A DNA stretch of 32,848 bases from an uncultured bacterium (GTDB lineage: Bacteria; Actinomycetota; Coriobacteriia; Coriobacteriales; Coriobacteriaceae): positions 1 through 32,848 of the forward strand of contig CAJMPZ010000022.1 in the NCBI GenBank assembly GCA_905215445.1, given 5' to 3'. Both the position numbers and the translations under genes were made by a program. Numbering within the stretch: position 1 is the first letter of the stretch; each line of letters begins with the position of its first letter. Below, piece after piece: positions 6,473 through 14,199 of the stretch. The notes below the pieces were generated by a model. It did no database searches, was not told the DNA's origin, and saw nothing but the letters and a program-made list of their open reading frames with translations.

Positions 6473-8476
6473 TTAGACCAGGCGGGCGTTGATCGTCTTG
6501 GCGATCTCGGCGGCGTCGGTGGAACCCTTGACGGTGCCACGGAAGTCCTCGTCCATGAGCGCCTCGGCAACCTTGGACAGGATCTTGAGGTGCGTGGTGC
6601 CAGCCTGTGCACCAGGGATGAGCAGAGCGATGGCCACGTTAACGGGAGCGCCGTCCATGGTATCCCAACCGGTCACGCCGGACTCGTCCTTAACGACGAT
6701 GACGGCAGCCTCGGTAATGGCGTCGGACTTGGCATGCGGGATGGCGAAGCCCTCCATCATGCCCGTGGTGCCCTCGGCCTCGCGGGCCAGGAAGGCGTTC
6801 ATCACGGCGTCGGCGTCGCTGGCGATACCGGCCTTGACAGCCTGGTTGGAAACGAAGCTCAGAGCCTCGTCACGAGAAGCGAAGTCCTCGGCGACAAAGA
6901 CATTCTCAACCTTCACGAAGTCGGCAGCCTCGGCCTTGGGGGCCTCGACGGCAGCGGCCTTGGAAGCCTCAACCGGCTTGGCTACAGGAGCGGCCTTCTG
7001 ATTCTTCTCGAAGTCGTACTTCTTGAAGGCCACGAACAGGATGCCACCGACAACAGCGCCGATGAGGATCGCGAGGACCCACAGCGGACCGTTCTCGACA
7101 ACGGGCAGGACCAGGAAGCCACCGTGAGGCGCCGGATCGTGAACGTTGAACATAATGGTCAGGATCGAAGCGATAGAGGAACCGAGCATCATGATGGGCA
7201 TGACCGGCCAGATGTTCTTGGTCATGAACGGAATGGCGCCCTCGGTGATGTGGGTGCAACCAAGGATGAGGTTGACGACACCGGCGTCGTGATCCTCCTG
7301 GCTGAAGTACTTCTTGCCGACAACGACGGCAAAGGTGGTGATCAGCGGCGGAACGATGCAGGCGGCGGAGACGGCAGCCATGAAGTTGGTGCCGAAGTTG
7401 TAGGTATCGGTGCCAACGCCAGCAGCCAGCGCCTCGGTGAGCATAGCGGTACCGGTGACGTAAGCAGCCTTGTTGACCGGGCCACCCATGTCAAAGGCAC
7501 ACATGCAGCCGATGGCAAGACCCAGGACAACGGCGCCAGAGGCGGACAGGCCCTTGAGGAAGTCCATCATGGCAGTGTTGATGGCAGCCATGGGGCCGGA
7601 GATGCCGAGCATGACCAGACCGACGATGGCGGTCGAGAACAGCGGGTACAGGAAGATAGCCTTGAGGCCGTCCAGGTTCTTGGGCAGACCGGCAAAGACC
7701 TTCTCGAGCAGCAGGATGACATAGCCAGCGAGGAAGCCGCCGACGATGCCGCCCAGGAAGCCGAAGCCCACGCCGGCGCCACCGGCGTCGATCATGCCGG
7801 TCTCGGCGTTAACAGGCAGGCCCTGGATGGCGATCATACCGGCAACAAAGCCGGGGACGAGCGCCGGGCGTTTGCCGATGGACTCGGCGATGTAGGCGGA
7901 AAGCACGGGAACCATGAGGTTCATGGCAATGCCGCCGATGATCTTGAGCATAGCAGCGAAGCTGTTGTAATCAGACGCCGTCGAATCGAAGGACGTAATG
8001 CCCCACAGGAACGAAACGGCGGTCAGAACACCACCAGCAACGACGAAGACCAGCATGTGGCTGACGCCGTTCATAAGGTGCTTATAGATGACGTGGCCGA
8101 TGGACTCCTTCTCCTCGACTTCGTCCTCGACATCGGCAGCGGCTGCAACCGTGCTGTCGCCCTTAGCGGCGAGTGCGTGGTCAATCAGCTTACCGGCGGC
8201 CTCAACGGACAGGGCCTTGGAAACACCAACGGAAACCATGGGCTTACCGGCGAAACGCTCAGCCTGGACATCCTTGTCGGCTGCGACGACGACGGCCTTG
8301 GCACCAGCGATCTCACTCTTGGTGAGCTCGTTCTCGACACCGACCTGGCCATGAGTCTCGACCTTAATGGTCAGACCTCGCTCGGCAGCTGCCTTCTCCA
8401 GCGCCTCCTTAGCCATGAAGGTGTGCGCAATGCCGGTCGGGCAACCGGTGGCGGCGATGATGTCAAACTTAGCCAT
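6473..8476 (-). CDS. fruA: PTS fructose-type transporter, fused IIB-IIC-IIA (667 aa)
   Basis: Membrane permease that imports and phosphorylates a sugar, by family most likely fructose to fructose 1-phosphate. The IIB domain comes first, with the phospho-Cys at residue 12 in ATGCPTGIAHT. A linker rich in Asp and Glu follows, then the multi-span IIC domain (roughly residues 125-480, hydrophobic throughout). After an Ala/Glu/Lys/Pro-rich linker comes a C-terminal IIA domain with its phospho-His near residue 581 in GFAIPHAKS. The open frame runs to 8548, but the ATG at 8476 (MAKFDII) has AAGGAGGG upstream and is where IIB domains begin. The regulator at 8749 is divergent; the downstream genes supply HPr, enzyme I and the 1-phosphofructokinases. 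Mannose- or 2-O-mannosylglycerate-type substrates are possible alternatives in the Fru family. Confidence 0.93.
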   Translation of the reverse strand: MAKFDIIAATGCPTGIAHTFMAKEALEKAAAERGLTIKVETHGQVGVENELTKSEIAGAKAVVVAADKDVQAERFAGKPMVSVGVSKALSVEAAGKLIDHALAAKGDSTVAAAADVEDEVEEKESIGHVIYKHLMNGVSHMLVFVVAGGVLTAVSFLWGITSFDSTASDYNSFAAMLKIIGGIAMNLMVPVLSAYIAESIGKRPALVPGFVAGMIAIQGLPVNAETGMIDAGGAGVGFGFLGGIVGGFLAGYVILLLEKVFAGLPKNLDGLKAIFLYPLFSTAIVGLVMLGISGPMAAINTAMMDFLKGLSASGAVVLGLAIGCMCAFDMGGPVNKAAYVTGTAMLTEALAAGVGTDTYNFGTNFMAAVSAACIVPPLITTFAVVVGKKYFSQEDHDAGVVNLILGCTHITEGAIPFMTKNIWPVMPIMMLGSSIASILTIMFNVHDPAPHGGFLVLPVVENGPLWVLAILIGAVVGGILFVAFKKYDFEKNQKAAPVAKPVEASKAAAVEAPKAEAADFVKVENVFVAEDFASRDEALSFVSNQAVKAGIASDADAVMNAFLAREAEGTTGMMEGFAIPHAKSDAITEAAVIVVKDESGVTGWDTMDGAPVNVAIALLIPGAQAGTTHLKILSKVAEALMDEDFRGTVKGSTDAAEIAKTINARLV

Positions 8477-8603
8477 GTGTCCCTCCTTCTTGAGTACAGC
8501 GCCCGCGGGCGCTCCCCTACACGCGCTTGGATACGCGTTTTTCCACAACTGAAAGATACCAACCTACCGTCCACGTGAGAAGAGACAAGGTGCAATTCTC
8601 CGG

Positions 8604-8647
8604 TGAAAGGTTCTTTCATAACCGTAAACGGTAGGTGAAAGTTTACC
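8604..8647. promoter_or_regulatory. Cluster of inverted repeats, candidate RpiR-type operators
   Basis: Three adjoining dyads: TGAAAGGTTCTTTCA (8604-8618, 6-bp arms), ACCGTAAACGGT (8621-8632, 5-bp arms) and the imperfect GGTGAAAGTTTACC (8634-8647). They lie between the divergent permease and regulator genes. The last overlaps the predicted -10 box of the permease and the others lie just downstream of its predicted start, a placement suited to repression. Confidence 0.5.
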
Positions 8648-8667
8648 ATCAACATTTGAAACGGCAA
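8640..8667 (-). promoter_or_regulatory. Candidate promoter of the fructose PTS permease
   Basis: On the minus strand TTGCCG (8662-8667) and TAAACT (8640-8645) are spaced by 16 nt. The predicted start near 8633 gives a leader of about 155 nt. The -10 box is buried in one of the inverted repeats listed above. Confidence 0.42.
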
Positions 8668-8694
8668 GGTGTATCTTGTAATTGAAAATGCCCT

Positions 8695-8700
8695 TATACT
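8695..8700 (+). promoter_or_regulatory. Candidate -10 box (TATACT) of the RpiR-type regulator
   Basis: TATACT on the plus strand about 49 nt before the chosen start codon. A TTGTAA upstream is only 13 nt away, so the -35 is poor. If it is real, transcription would begin after the ATG at 8701, which supports the start at 8749. Confidence 0.4.
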
Positions 8701-8748
8701 ATGGCATTGCAAATCAAATTAGATTTTCATGCCAACCAGGAGCCATCC

Positions 8749-9606
8749 ATGACCGATAGTAGCAAGAGCGCACTTTCCCTCATTAGTACCCATCAGGGAT
8801 ACAGCGAGTCCGAGCAGCGCATTGTCGACTATATATTGGAGCACCAGTCCGAGGCGCCGCGCCTCACGGCCGCTCAGCTCTCACGCGCCGCCGCCACGTC
8901 CGAGGCGACCGTTTCGCGCTTCTGCCGCAAGCTTGGCTTTGGCAGCTTTCGCAGCTTTCAGTTTTCGTTGGCGAGGGATTTGGAAAGCCAGCGCAACGAG
9001 GGCCTGACTGACGAGGTCTCGCTCGACAATATGGAGCAGAGCCTCAAGAACATCCTGGCTGCCAAGGTGAGCGAGCTTAATGCGACCATCGACGGGATCG
9101 ACCACGATACGCTGGCGGCTGTTGTGCATGCCCTTAAGCATGCAGGGGTTATTGAGTTTGCGGCTGTGGGCAATACCAACGCGGTCGCGCTCGATGCGAC
9201 GTTTAAGTTTTCGCAGCTGGGCCTTCGCTGCATGGCGAGCACCATCAGCGAGACCTCGATCGGGTTTGCGCTCACGCTACGCCCCGGCGACGTCATCGTG
9301 CTCATCTCAAACTCCGGCAAATCGCGCCGACTGAATCGCATGGCAAAAGCTGCTCGCGACTGCGGTGCAACCGTAGTCGTCATCAGCAGCGACAGCAAAT
9401 CCCCGCTCGCACGCCTGGCAGACTATACTTTTAATACCGTCAACCACGAGGCGTTGCTGACGACGGGCGACTTTGCGTTCTCCAAGATCAGCGCCACGAT
9501 GATCATCGAAGTTATCTACAACTTCCTGCTGCCCGAGATTGAAGACGCTCGCGAACATATCAGCTACTACGAGGAGCTCATCCAGCCGGACAAGGTCGTT
9601 GAGTAA
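8749..9606 (+). CDS. MurR/RpiR family transcriptional regulator (285 aa)
   Basis: DNA-binding sugar-phosphate sensor. The N-terminal RpiR helix-turn-helix is clear: YSESEQRIVDYILEH, then TAAQLSRAAATSEATVSRFCRKLGF, the family hallmark. The C-terminal half (about residues 110-250) is a SIS sugar-isomerase domain, with GVIEFAAVGNTNAVA and VIVLISNSGKSRR typical of phosphosugar binding. The frame is open from 8701, but I chose the ATG at 8749 (MTDSSKS) because AGGAG precedes it at a usual distance and a likely -10 box lies at 8695. It is the only large gene on the plus strand and is divergent from the fructose PTS gene, so it very likely controls that permease by sensing its phosphorylated product. 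Repressor versus activator cannot be told from sequence. Confidence 0.9.
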   Translation: MTDSSKSALSLISTHQGYSESEQRIVDYILEHQSEAPRLTAAQLSRAAATSEATVSRFCRKLGFGSFRSFQFSLARDLESQRNEGLTDEVSLDNMEQSLKNILAAKVSELNATIDGIDHDTLAAVVHALKHAGVIEFAAVGNTNAVALDATFKFSQLGLRCMASTISETSIGFALTLRPGDVIVLISNSGKSRRLNRMAKAARDCGATVVVISSDSKSPLARLADYTFNTVNHEALLTTGDFAFSKISATMIIEVIYNFLLPEIEDAREHISYYEELIQPDKVVE

Positions 9607-9614
9607 AACGCGTA

Positions 9615-9647
9615 GTGGGACAAAAATTTCAGTCTATTTTGTCCCAC
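9615..9647. terminator. Hairpin between convergent regulator and recN, probable bidirectional terminator
   Basis: GTGGGACAAAA (9615-9625) pairs perfectly with TTTTGTCCCAC (9637-9647) over 11 bp, with an 11-nt loop. It sits exactly between two converging genes, 8 nt past the regulator stop and 18 nt past the recN stop. There is no long T-run beyond the stem; the T bases lie within the stem itself, as in some A/T-based bidirectional terminators. Confidence 0.6.
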
Positions 9648-9665
9648 CAACACCGCTGATACAAC

Positions 9666-11294
9666 TTAGCCTCGAGCTTCTTCGAGCATCTGCTTTGCGT
9701 GGGCCAAGCTTGCCTCGGACTGATCGCCGCTCAGCATTCGGGCGATCTCTGCGGTACGGGCGTCTCCCGTCACCTCGTCCAGATGCGTCTGGGGAACATC
9801 GCCGGGTTCCTTGCTCACCACGTAGTGCTTATCGGCCATGACGGCGACTTGCGCCAAGTGGGTTACGACAATCACTTGATGCGTAGCGGCAAGATCGACC
9901 AGCACACCAGCAAGAGCACGAGCCGTGGAGCCGCCGACACCGGCATCGACCTCGTCAAATACCAGTGTATCGACGCCGTCAGCATTACCCAAGACCACCT
10001 TGCTCGCGAGCATAACGCGGCTGAGCTCGCCGCCCGACGCAATGCGGCGCAGGGGTCGCGGCGTCAAGCCGGCACCGCTGCGATACAAAAGCTCGTAGCT
10101 CGAAGGACCCGCCGGCGTCCACTCGGCGCGCGGAAGATCACGCGACTCCCAAACGAGCTCGGCGCCGCCCATCTCCAAGCGTGCCATCTGACGACCAACC
10201 TCGTGGCAGAAGCGCGGGGCAGCCGTATTGCGAGCGCGCTTAAGCGCCTTGGCAGCGGCAAACAACTCGCGCTCGGCAGCACCAAGTGATTCACGCGCCT
10301 TTTTGATCTGTTCATCGCCATCATCGACCAAGGACAGCAGCTCTTGCGAGCGATCGCGCATGGCAAAAACATCGTCCATGGTGGGACCCCACTGACGCAA
10401 CAGGCCCTTGAGGTCGGAATACCGCTCACGCATGCGAGCGAGCTCGCGCGGGTCGAAGGCGACGCCATCGCGATAGGCACGAAGCTCGTTCGCGCTATCC
10501 TCAAGGGAGATACAGGCATCCGAAAGCGCATCAGCAATGTCGCCCAGTTTGCGATCGACGGTAGCCATACGGGAAAGCTCTGCCACGGCGCTGTTCACGG
10601 CATCGAGCGCTCCCCCTTCGGCGGCAAGCGATGCATGGGCATCGTTAGCCGTGGCAACCAGTACCTCGGCATGTTCGGAGCGCGGCAGCAGTTCCTCGAG
10701 TTCCTCATACTCGCCCGGCCTGGGCTCGACCTCAGCAATGCGTTCCAGGGCGAAGCGCGCCTCCTCGACGCGACTCCCCTGCGCACGCGAGGCCTCCTCG
10801 ACGCGACGGACCTCCTTGGCAGCCGCGCGCGAGGCTTTAAAGCAAGCACGGTAGTGCTCGAGCGCCTCGAGTGCCGGGCGCCCAGCCCAGGCATCAACCA
10901 TGGCAACATGGTGCGCCGGGTCGAGCAAGCGCTGATGCTCATGCTGTCCGCACAGATCCATCATCACGCCAACGCGCTCCGAAAGCTCGCGCACACTGGC
11001 GATGCGGCCGTCAATCTTCACGCGGCTGCGGCCCTCGGCAGAAAGGCTGCGCTGGACCGTGAAGCCCTCCGTGTCGTGCGGGCCGTCAAACAGGCGTGCC
11101 TCAACGCTCGCCAGCGCCTCGCCCTCGCGCACCGTCGACGAATCCGCACGCTCGCCCAAAATAAGCTTGAGGGCCGAGAGCAGCGCGGTCTTGCCGGCAC
11201 CGGTCTCGCCGGTCAGAACCGTTAGGCCCGCGCTCGGAACCAACGTCGCCTCGCGAATGAGTGCAATGTTGGAAACCTGCAGCTCATCGATCAT
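9666..11294 (-). CDS. recN: DNA repair protein RecN (542 aa)
   Basis: SMC-like ATPase that acts early at double-strand breaks. The Walker A motif GETGAGKT sits at about residues 29-36, followed by LLSALKLILGERAD, the RecN-specific block. A long central region rich in Glu, Arg and Ala (about 150-360) fits coiled coils. The C-terminal head has ASGGELSRVMLASKVVL (ABC signature) and TLVFDEVDAGVGG (Walker B). Length is normal for the family. It is the last gene of the alaS-to-recN cluster and overlaps nadK by 11 nt, so the two are translationally linked. The order tlyA-nadK-recN is conserved in actinobacteria and Firmicutes. Confidence 0.96.
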   Translation of the reverse strand: MIDELQVSNIALIREATLVPSAGLTVLTGETGAGKTALLSALKLILGERADSSTVREGEALASVEARLFDGPHDTEGFTVQRSLSAEGRSRVKIDGRIASVRELSERVGVMMDLCGQHEHQRLLDPAHHVAMVDAWAGRPALEALEHYRACFKASRAAAKEVRRVEEASRAQGSRVEEARFALERIAEVEPRPGEYEELEELLPRSEHAEVLVATANDAHASLAAEGGALDAVNSAVAELSRMATVDRKLGDIADALSDACISLEDSANELRAYRDGVAFDPRELARMRERYSDLKGLLRQWGPTMDDVFAMRDRSQELLSLVDDGDEQIKKARESLGAAERELFAAAKALKRARNTAAPRFCHEVGRQMARLEMGGAELVWESRDLPRAEWTPAGPSSYELLYRSGAGLTPRPLRRIASGGELSRVMLASKVVLGNADGVDTLVFDEVDAGVGGSTARALAGVLVDLAATHQVIVVTHLAQVAVMADKHYVVSKEPGDVPQTHLDEVTGDARTAEIARMLSGDQSEASLAHAKQMLEEARG

Positions 11295-12144
11295 GACGCA
11301 CTCCGTAGAATACGCGGCTCACCGAGTTGTAAAAACTCTCGGGGCCGTAGTCGAGCAGCAGCACATCGCCGGGGCCTCGGCGCACGGCCACGCTCTCGAC
11401 CGTGCCGTCGCAGGTAATAAACTGTCCATCGATAGCGATCGCCGGAACACTCGGACGGTCATCAGACATAAAGATTTCGACAACATCGCTCGGCGAGGTC
11501 AAAAAGGCGCGAGCCTGAATGGTATGCGGAGCAATCGGCACACAGACCATGCCCGTGTAATCGGGGCTGACGATGGGGCCGCCGGCGGATAGCGCGTAGC
11601 CGGTGGAGCCAGTCGCCGTCGATACAACCACGCCGTCGCCACGCAGTCGATCGATATGGTGGCCCGACACCGTGATGTCGAACTCAACCATATCGGACAG
11701 GGGGCCGCGCGTGAGCGCCATGTCGTTGAGGGCGAACGTGCGCACGACATCCTTCGTACCGTCTTCGCGCACGGACACGATATCCGCGGCGATGGTGGCG
11801 CGACGGCTCACGTGCAGCTCACCGGACAGGGCATCACTCACAACCTGCAAAATGTCACGCTCCTCGGGGCTAGCGGCCGTCAAAAAGCCCAGGTGACCAT
11901 AGGAAAGACCGAGGATAGGAATCTCGCGATGGTTGAGGATGCGGGCAGCGCGCAGCAGCGTGCCGTCGCCGCCGAGCGTAATGACCAGATCGGAGCCGTC
12001 AATATCAGGCGTGCTCTGAATCTTGGATCGCTGGTCGGCAGCCCATGCGACCTCATAGCCCTGGCGCGTCAGCCAAAGCTCGAGCATCAGACCGCTCTCG
12101 ACGGCCTCTTGCTTGTAGTAATTGGGAACCAGAAAGACCTTCAT
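11284..12144 (-). CDS. nadK: NAD kinase (286 aa)
   Basis: Cytoplasmic enzyme making NADP from NAD and ATP or polyphosphate. The GGDGT motif at about residues 58-62 contains the catalytic Asp60. FALNDMAL corresponds to the NE/D motif, here with Asp. TATGSTGYALSAGGPI is the conserved glycine-rich dinucleotide region, followed by APHTIQARA. Length is typical. It overlaps tlyA upstream by 4 nt (ATGA) and recN downstream by 11 nt, so it lies in a tight translationally coupled trio. Confidence 0.96.
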   Translation of the reverse strand: MKVFLVPNYYKQEAVESGLMLELWLTRQGYEVAWAADQRSKIQSTPDIDGSDLVITLGGDGTLLRAARILNHREIPILGLSYGHLGFLTAASPEERDILQVVSDALSGELHVSRRATIAADIVSVREDGTKDVVRTFALNDMALTRGPLSDMVEFDITVSGHHIDRLRGDGVVVSTATGSTGYALSAGGPIVSPDYTGMVCVPIAPHTIQARAFLTSPSDVVEIFMSDDRPSVPAIAIDGQFITCDGTVESVAVRRGPGDVLLLDYGPESFYNSVSRVFYGVRHDR

Positions 12145-12953
12145 AGCGTTGCAGCTTTCTCGCTCAAAACCGATACCTGGGATTGCAGCTCATCGTCGGT
12201 GCGTTCACCAGGGGCAAACCTTGTGCCGTACAGGAAAAACTCAACGTTGCCCTTAGCGCCATGGATGGGCGACACGCACACGTCAAGCGGGAACAGGCCC
12301 TTGGCGGCAAAAAGCTCAATCGCCGCCACGAGCGTATCGCGGCGGACGGCGGGGTCGGTCACAATTCCGCCCTCGCCCACCAGCGCCGCCGGAGCCTCAA
12401 ACTGCGGCTTTACGAGCGTGCAGAATGCACCCGTAGGCGCCAGGCACGCCAGCACCGCATCGATAATGTTCGCGATGCTGGTAAACGAGACGTCACACAC
12501 AGCCAGGTCGATAGCGCCGGCATAGCCAAGCTCAGGCAGCTGCGTCACGTTTGTGCGCTCATGCAGCGTCACGCGATCGTCCTGACGCAACGACCAATCG
12601 AACTGGGCGCGACCCACGTCCACCGAGACAACTGTCGCAGCTCCGCGCTTAAGCAGGCAATCGGTAAAGCCGCCGGTAGAGCAGCCCACATCCAGACAGG
12701 CAAGGCCCGTCGGATTGATACCAAACGTATCAAGCGCGCCTTCGAGCTTAAGACCGCCGCGGCCAACATAGGGAATGCGCCCCTTCACGTGCAACGGCAG
12801 GCCCGGGGTCACCTTAAGGCCCGGCGAAGTCAAGCGCTCTCCGCCACTCGAGACCAAGCCGGCCATAAGAGTGCGAAGGGCATCCGCGCGATCGGCGCAG
12901 ATGCCCTGTGAAATCAGTTCGTCATCAAGACGCACGCGTTTCATGAATGCCAT
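12141..12953 (-). CDS. tlyA: TlyA family rRNA 2'-O-methyltransferase (270 aa)
   Basis: TlyA-family enzymes methylate the 2'-OH of cytidines in 16S and 23S rRNA, which affects sensitivity to capreomycin-type antibiotics in mycobacteria; some were first described as hemolysins. An N-terminal S4 RNA-binding domain (about residues 4-65, RVRLDDELISQGI) is followed by a Rossmann methyltransferase. The SAM loop is DVGCSTGGFTDCLL, and CDVSF and LVKPQFE carry conserved catalytic residues. The start is uncertain: TTG at 12956, ATG at 12953 and ATG at 12944 are in frame and none has a strong Shine-Dalgarno. I chose 12953; family alignment would also allow 12944. It follows xseB by about 26 nt and overlaps nadK. 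Confidence 0.93.
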   Translation of the reverse strand: MAFMKRVRLDDELISQGICADRADALRTLMAGLVSSGGERLTSPGLKVTPGLPLHVKGRIPYVGRGGLKLEGALDTFGINPTGLACLDVGCSTGGFTDCLLKRGAATVVSVDVGRAQFDWSLRQDDRVTLHERTNVTQLPELGYAGAIDLAVCDVSFTSIANIIDAVLACLAPTGAFCTLVKPQFEAPAALVGEGGIVTDPAVRRDTLVAAIELFAAKGLFPLDVCVSPIHGAKGNVEFFLYGTRFAPGERTDDELQSQVSVLSEKAATL

Positions 12954-12979
12954 CAACCATTCGTATCCGGAGATGCGGC

Positions 12980-13219
12980 CTAGCTATCCTGGGATTCGTT
13001 TGCCGCATCCTCATCGTATTCCTGCTCGAGCTTGTCGGCCTCACGCGGCGTCAGCTCAAACTTATCGACCATATCGACCGCGCGGGAGCCCAGCTCAATC
13101 GCCTCGTCAAACAGATCGAGCGAACGCTCCAAGGAGGTGTCCTTGGAGCGAACGGTAGCGATGATCTGATCCAAACGGTCCGAGATCTCGTCAAAGTTGC
13201 GGACAGAACCCTCTGGCAT
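12980..13219 (-). CDS. xseB: Exodeoxyribonuclease VII small subunit (79 aa)
   Basis: Small helical subunit that binds the XseA large subunit in exonuclease VII, which degrades single-stranded DNA. The typical pattern is present: NFDEISDRLDQIIATV, then SLERSLDLFDEAIELG, the two-helix hairpin of XseB. The acidic tail (about residues 66-79) is longer than in many relatives. The Shine-Dalgarno GAGGAGT lies inside the nusB stop region, 2 nt separate the genes, and translation is probably coupled. In many bacteria xseA sits directly upstream; here it is absent from the window. Confidence 0.9.
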   Translation of the reverse strand: MPEGSVRNFDEISDRLDQIIATVRSKDTSLERSLDLFDEAIELGSRAVDMVDKFELTPREADKLEQEYDEDAANESQDS

Positions 13220-13221
13220 GA

Positions 13222-13809
13222 CTACTCCTCGACGGAGTCGGCCTCGACGGCCTCAGCAGCGTCCGCGTCCTCGGCCAGCACGCCAGCCTCGGCCTGAGCA
13301 GCCGCAACCTTTGCGGCAGCCTCGGCAGCCTGTGCCTCCTCGCGAGCGCGATCTTCGGCCAGCAGCTCCTGGTACAGATCCTCGCCCGGCAGCTCTTCAC
13401 TGCGAGCGATCTTACCCAGCACGCCGTTGACGAACGACGCGGACTGATCGGTGCCATAGGCCTTGGCAAGCTCAACGGCCTCGTTGATCACGATGGCATC
13501 CGAGACCTCCTCGTCGGTGAGGAAACGCATCTCGTAAACGGCGATACGCAGCAGATTGCGGTCGGCGCCGGGCATGCGCATAAGATCCCAGTTTTTGGCA
13601 ACGGAACGCAGAGCGCAGTCGATGCGGTCGATATGCTCGTAAGCACCGCGGCACAGCTCCAGCGCATAGGGGTCGAGGGGACCCTTCGAGATCAGGAAAT
13701 CGCCCTCGAGGACGCGCTCGAGCGGGCTGTCCGTGGCCTCGGCCTGGAACAGCAGCTGCAGCGCCTGACTGCGGGCAAGCGTGCGCCCGCGATAAACCTT
13801 AAGGCTCAA
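13222..13809 (-). CDS. nusB: Transcription antitermination factor NusB with acidic C-terminal tail (195 aa)
   Basis: NusB binds boxA RNA with NusE (S10) in rRNA antitermination complexes. The helical core covers about residues 8-145: RTLARSQALQLLFQAE at the start, LRIAVYEMRFL in the middle, and VINEAVELAKAYGTDQSASFVNGVLGKIAR near the end, all family hallmarks. The usual length is about 130-160 residues. Here a roughly 50-residue low-complexity tail rich in Ala and Glu follows (residues 146-195), predicted helical or disordered. It starts 3 nt after the Asp23-type gene and is followed by xseB. The tail is in frame without disruption, so I read it as native rather than a frameshift product. Confidence 0.94.
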   Translation of the reverse strand: MSLKVYRGRTLARSQALQLLFQAEATDSPLERVLEGDFLISKGPLDPYALELCRGAYEHIDRIDCALRSVAKNWDLMRMPGADRNLLRIAVYEMRFLTDEEVSDAIVINEAVELAKAYGTDQSASFVNGVLGKIARSEELPGEDLYQELLAEDRAREEAQAAEAAAKVAAAQAEAGVLAEDADAAEAVEADSVEE

Positions 13810-13812
13810 AGG

Positions 13813-14175
13813 TTACTCCTTGGGGAAAACGAGGCCGTCGATGCAAACGTCAACGCGCTCGACCTCGACACCCACCTGGGCATCGATGGCGGCGACTACA
13901 GCGGCGCGAACGGCCTCGGCGAGTTTCTTGAACGGATAGCCAAAGAACACCACAACGCGCACGGTGAGTGCGAGCTTGTCGCCGACGACCTCGGCCTCGA
14001 CCGCCGGCTCGGAAGCCGGGGCCTTGGACGAGAGCATCATGGAGACAAGGTTGGTGGCAAGGTCCTTGACGCCAACGGAGGCGATGCCCTCGACATCCGA
14101 CACGGCGCGCGAGACGATGGCGGTCAGAACATCGGGCGAAATGCCGATGCCGTCAATCTTGATTTCCTGGGGCAT
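13813..14175 (-). CDS. Asp23/Gls24 family envelope stress response protein (120 aa)
   Basis: Member of the Asp23/Gls24 (YqhY-like) family. In Firmicutes these proteins are linked to cell-envelope homeostasis or acetyl-CoA carboxylase regulation; the biochemical role remains unclear. The pattern IKIDGIGISPDVLTAIV, then AVSDVEGIASVGVKD, then the beta-rich KLALTVRVVVFFGYPFKKLAE and VEVERVDVCIDGLVF, is characteristic. The ATG has AGGAGGACTC directly upstream. In Bacillus the yqhY gene also sits immediately before nusB, so the placement between efp and nusB is a conserved one. Confidence 0.88.
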   Translation of the reverse strand: MPQEIKIDGIGISPDVLTAIVSRAVSDVEGIASVGVKDLATNLVSMMLSSKAPASEPAVEAEVVGDKLALTVRVVVFFGYPFKKLAEAVRAAVVAAIDAQVGVEVERVDVCIDGLVFPKE

Positions 14176-14199
14176 GAGTCCTCCTAGAAGAGTTGGTTG

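Noticed and set aside
6386..8578. Plus-strand open frame of about 730 codons opposite the fructose PTS gene
   Set aside because: Antisense shadow of a GC-rich gene; no Shine-Dalgarno, no recognisable motif, and it crosses the terminator at 6401-6437.
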